36,006 bases of DNA from the NCBI GenBank assembly GCA_001820055.1, contig MHOK01000002.1, forward strand, positions 1 through 36,006. Reading direction: 5' to 3'. Every line of letters begins with the position of its first letter. The stretch's first letter is position 1. Source of the stretch: Candidatus Spechtbacteria bacterium RIFCSPLOWO2_12_FULL_38_22 (GTDB taxonomy: Bacteria; Patescibacteriota; Minisyncoccia; Spechtbacterales; 2-12-FULL-38-22). Below, piece by piece: positions 35,274-36,006 of the stretch. The translations under genes and the position numbers were made by a program. Below the pieces are notes generated by a model. That model saw only the letters and a program-made list of their open reading frames with translations. It was not told where the DNA came from and searched no databases.

Positions 35274-36006
35274 CTAAACTATTATTCCACCACCCAAAAC
35301 CACATCGCCATCGTATATAACAGCACTTTGGCCGCTTGTTACTGCCCTTTGGGGTTCTTTAAAATTAAGGCGCAAAGAACCATCAAAATTTTCTGTTATT
35401 TTAACTTCTTGCGGTTCTTGGCGATACCTAATACTTGCTTGATACTTTTTGGGTAATTTAGGCTTGCCCGACACCCAGCTTATGTTTTCTATAGTTAATT
35501 GATTTGCAAAAAGGTTCTCGTCGTACTTGGAGCCAACAGTCAAAATATTTGTTTTAATATCTTTACCAACAACATAATATGGAATGCCCCCTCCAATACC
35601 TATCCCTTTTCTTTGCCCAATAGTATAGTACTGCACACCTTCATGCTCGCCAATTTTTTTACCCTTTGTAGTTATAACTATACCTTTTTTTTGCGGTATA
35701 TATTCTTTTAAAAATTTGTTTACATCAACTTTTCCTATAAAACAAAGCCCTTGGCTGTCTTTTTTGTCTGCATTGGGTAAATTAAACTTACGAGCCAATT
35801 TTCTTACATCTTTTTTTACATATTCACCAATGGGAAACATCGTATGAGCCAACTGTTCTGCTTTTACACGATACAAAAAGTACGTCTGATCTTTGTCCAA
35901 ATCCTTACCTTTTAATAGCTTGGCTGTTCGTTGTTCGTTGCTCGCCGTGCCCGCCATAGCTTCATGCGAAGGCTGGGTTGTTTGTTGTAATCGAGCATAA
36001 TGTCCG
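35274..36006 (-). CDS. mnmA: tRNA 2-thiouridylase MnmA, C-terminal part (cut by window edge)
   Basis: It adds sulfur to U34 of tRNA-Lys, -Glu and -Gln. The reading frame is open to the window edge: upstream of the ORF-track ATG it continues with GHYAR, the conserved MnmA motif, so that ATG is internal. Visible parts: KGKDLDKDQTYFLY, the loop with the second catalytic cysteine KDSQGLCFIGKVDVNKFL, HEGVQYYTIGQRKGIGIGGG and the C-terminal beta-barrel ending SGQSAVIYDGDVVLGGGIIV. The N-terminal PP-loop and first cysteine lie outside the window. Between GHYAR and KLLKG there are about 23 residues where relatives have about 8-10, suggesting an in-frame insertion. Confidence 0.93.
   Translation of the reverse strand, partial: GHYARLQQTTQPSHEAMAGTASNEQRTAKLLKGKDLDKDQTYFLYRVKAEQLAHTMFPIGEYVKKDVRKLARKFNLPNADKKDSQGLCFIGKVDVNKFLKEYIPQKKGIVITTKGKKIGEHEGVQYYTIGQRKGIGIGGGIPYYVVGKDIKTNILTVGSKYDENLFANQLTIENISWVSGKPKLPKKYQASIRYRQEPQEVKITENFDGSLRLNFKEPQRAVTSGQSAVIYDGDVVLGGGIIV
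35922..35990. repeat. Probable in-frame insertion in mnmA
   Basis: The segment encodes LQQTTQPSHEAMAGTASNEQRTA, low in conservation and unlike its surroundings. It contains the near-palindrome AGCTTCATGCGAAGGCT. Only one copy is in the window, so its repeat nature is inferred. Confidence 0.45.

Overview
The window looks like a piece of a Patescibacteria (Candidate Phyla Radiation, Parcubacteria-like) chromosome. I infer this from the AT-rich sequence, tight gene packing on one strand, and the many trimmed core proteins: RpoA without its C-terminal domain, S4 without its N-terminal segment, ProRS without the editing insertion, and AlaRS without its C-terminal part. Small GIY-YIG nucleases, a baseplate-J-like surface protein and in-frame repeat insertions are also common in that group, as far as I recall. 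UGA is used as a normal stop (for example at the end of the glycosyltransferase gene), so a UGA-recoded lineage is unlikely. Almost everything lies on the minus strand; only a 68-codon gene near 8.7 kb and a two-gene unit near 19.2-20.7 kb lie on the plus strand.

Region by region, in plus coordinates. 1-1.1 kb: a tRNA array, transcribed Ile(TAT)-Lys-(TAT tRNA)-Arg-[truncated Leu copy + GIY-YIG gene]-Leu-Gln, with a hairpin in each spacer. This is the most unusual part. A 41-bp direct repeat, covering the 5' part of tRNA-Leu and its upstream flank, brackets a GIY-YIG nuclease gene. The same 20-bp palindrome interrupts the D-arm of both the truncated tRNA-Leu copy and one intact-looking tRNA. 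1.2-4.6 kb: dnaX, purA and a ZIP metal transporter. 4.7-8.6 kb: PBP2, greA, lysS. 8.7-8.9 kb: a small membrane protein gene with its own promoter, ribosome binding site and terminator. 9.0-19.1 kb: one long minus-strand gene chain (murA, mreB paralogue, glycosyltransferase, holB-like, a 33-residue membrane peptide, frr, rseP, an unknown 574-residue protein, proS, mreB), combining wall synthesis, cell shape and translation. 19.2-20.7 kb: a divergent PEGA-like membrane-anchored protein and a 31-residue very basic protein. 20.7-25.6 kb: CapA-like protein, methyltransferase, LOG-family protein, a small unknown gene, and an ABC exporter with its own promoter and terminator. 25.7-29.9 kb: the alpha/ribosomal operon infA-rpmJ-rpsM-rpsK-rpsD-rpoA-rplQ-rplM-rpsI. 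29.9-36 kb: alaS, an FtsA/PilM-like ATPase and a baseplate-J-like membrane protein in one operon, a coiled-coil protein, and the 3' part of mnmA.

Several transcripts can be defined from sequence. Good sigma70-type promoters, many with an extended -10 (TGn), precede dnaX, murA, the PEGA gene, the LOG gene, the 65-residue gene, the ABC exporter, infA, alaS and the coiled-coil gene. For murA, the PEGA gene and alaS the -10 box ends only 7-9 bases before the start codon, which predicts leaderless mRNAs. Short palindromic elements are scattered through the window: a CCTGCCTGCCGGCAGG type (four copies, two of them in tRNA D-arms) and a CGCCAGCTGGCG type (one in-frame in proS, one in a terminator loop). 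Two dispersed intergenic repeats and in-frame repeats in alaS and probably mnmA add to this, so small insertions appear to have moved through both RNA and protein genes. No rRNA, CRISPR array, transposase or phage module was seen, and no gap over 300 bases lacks a gene.
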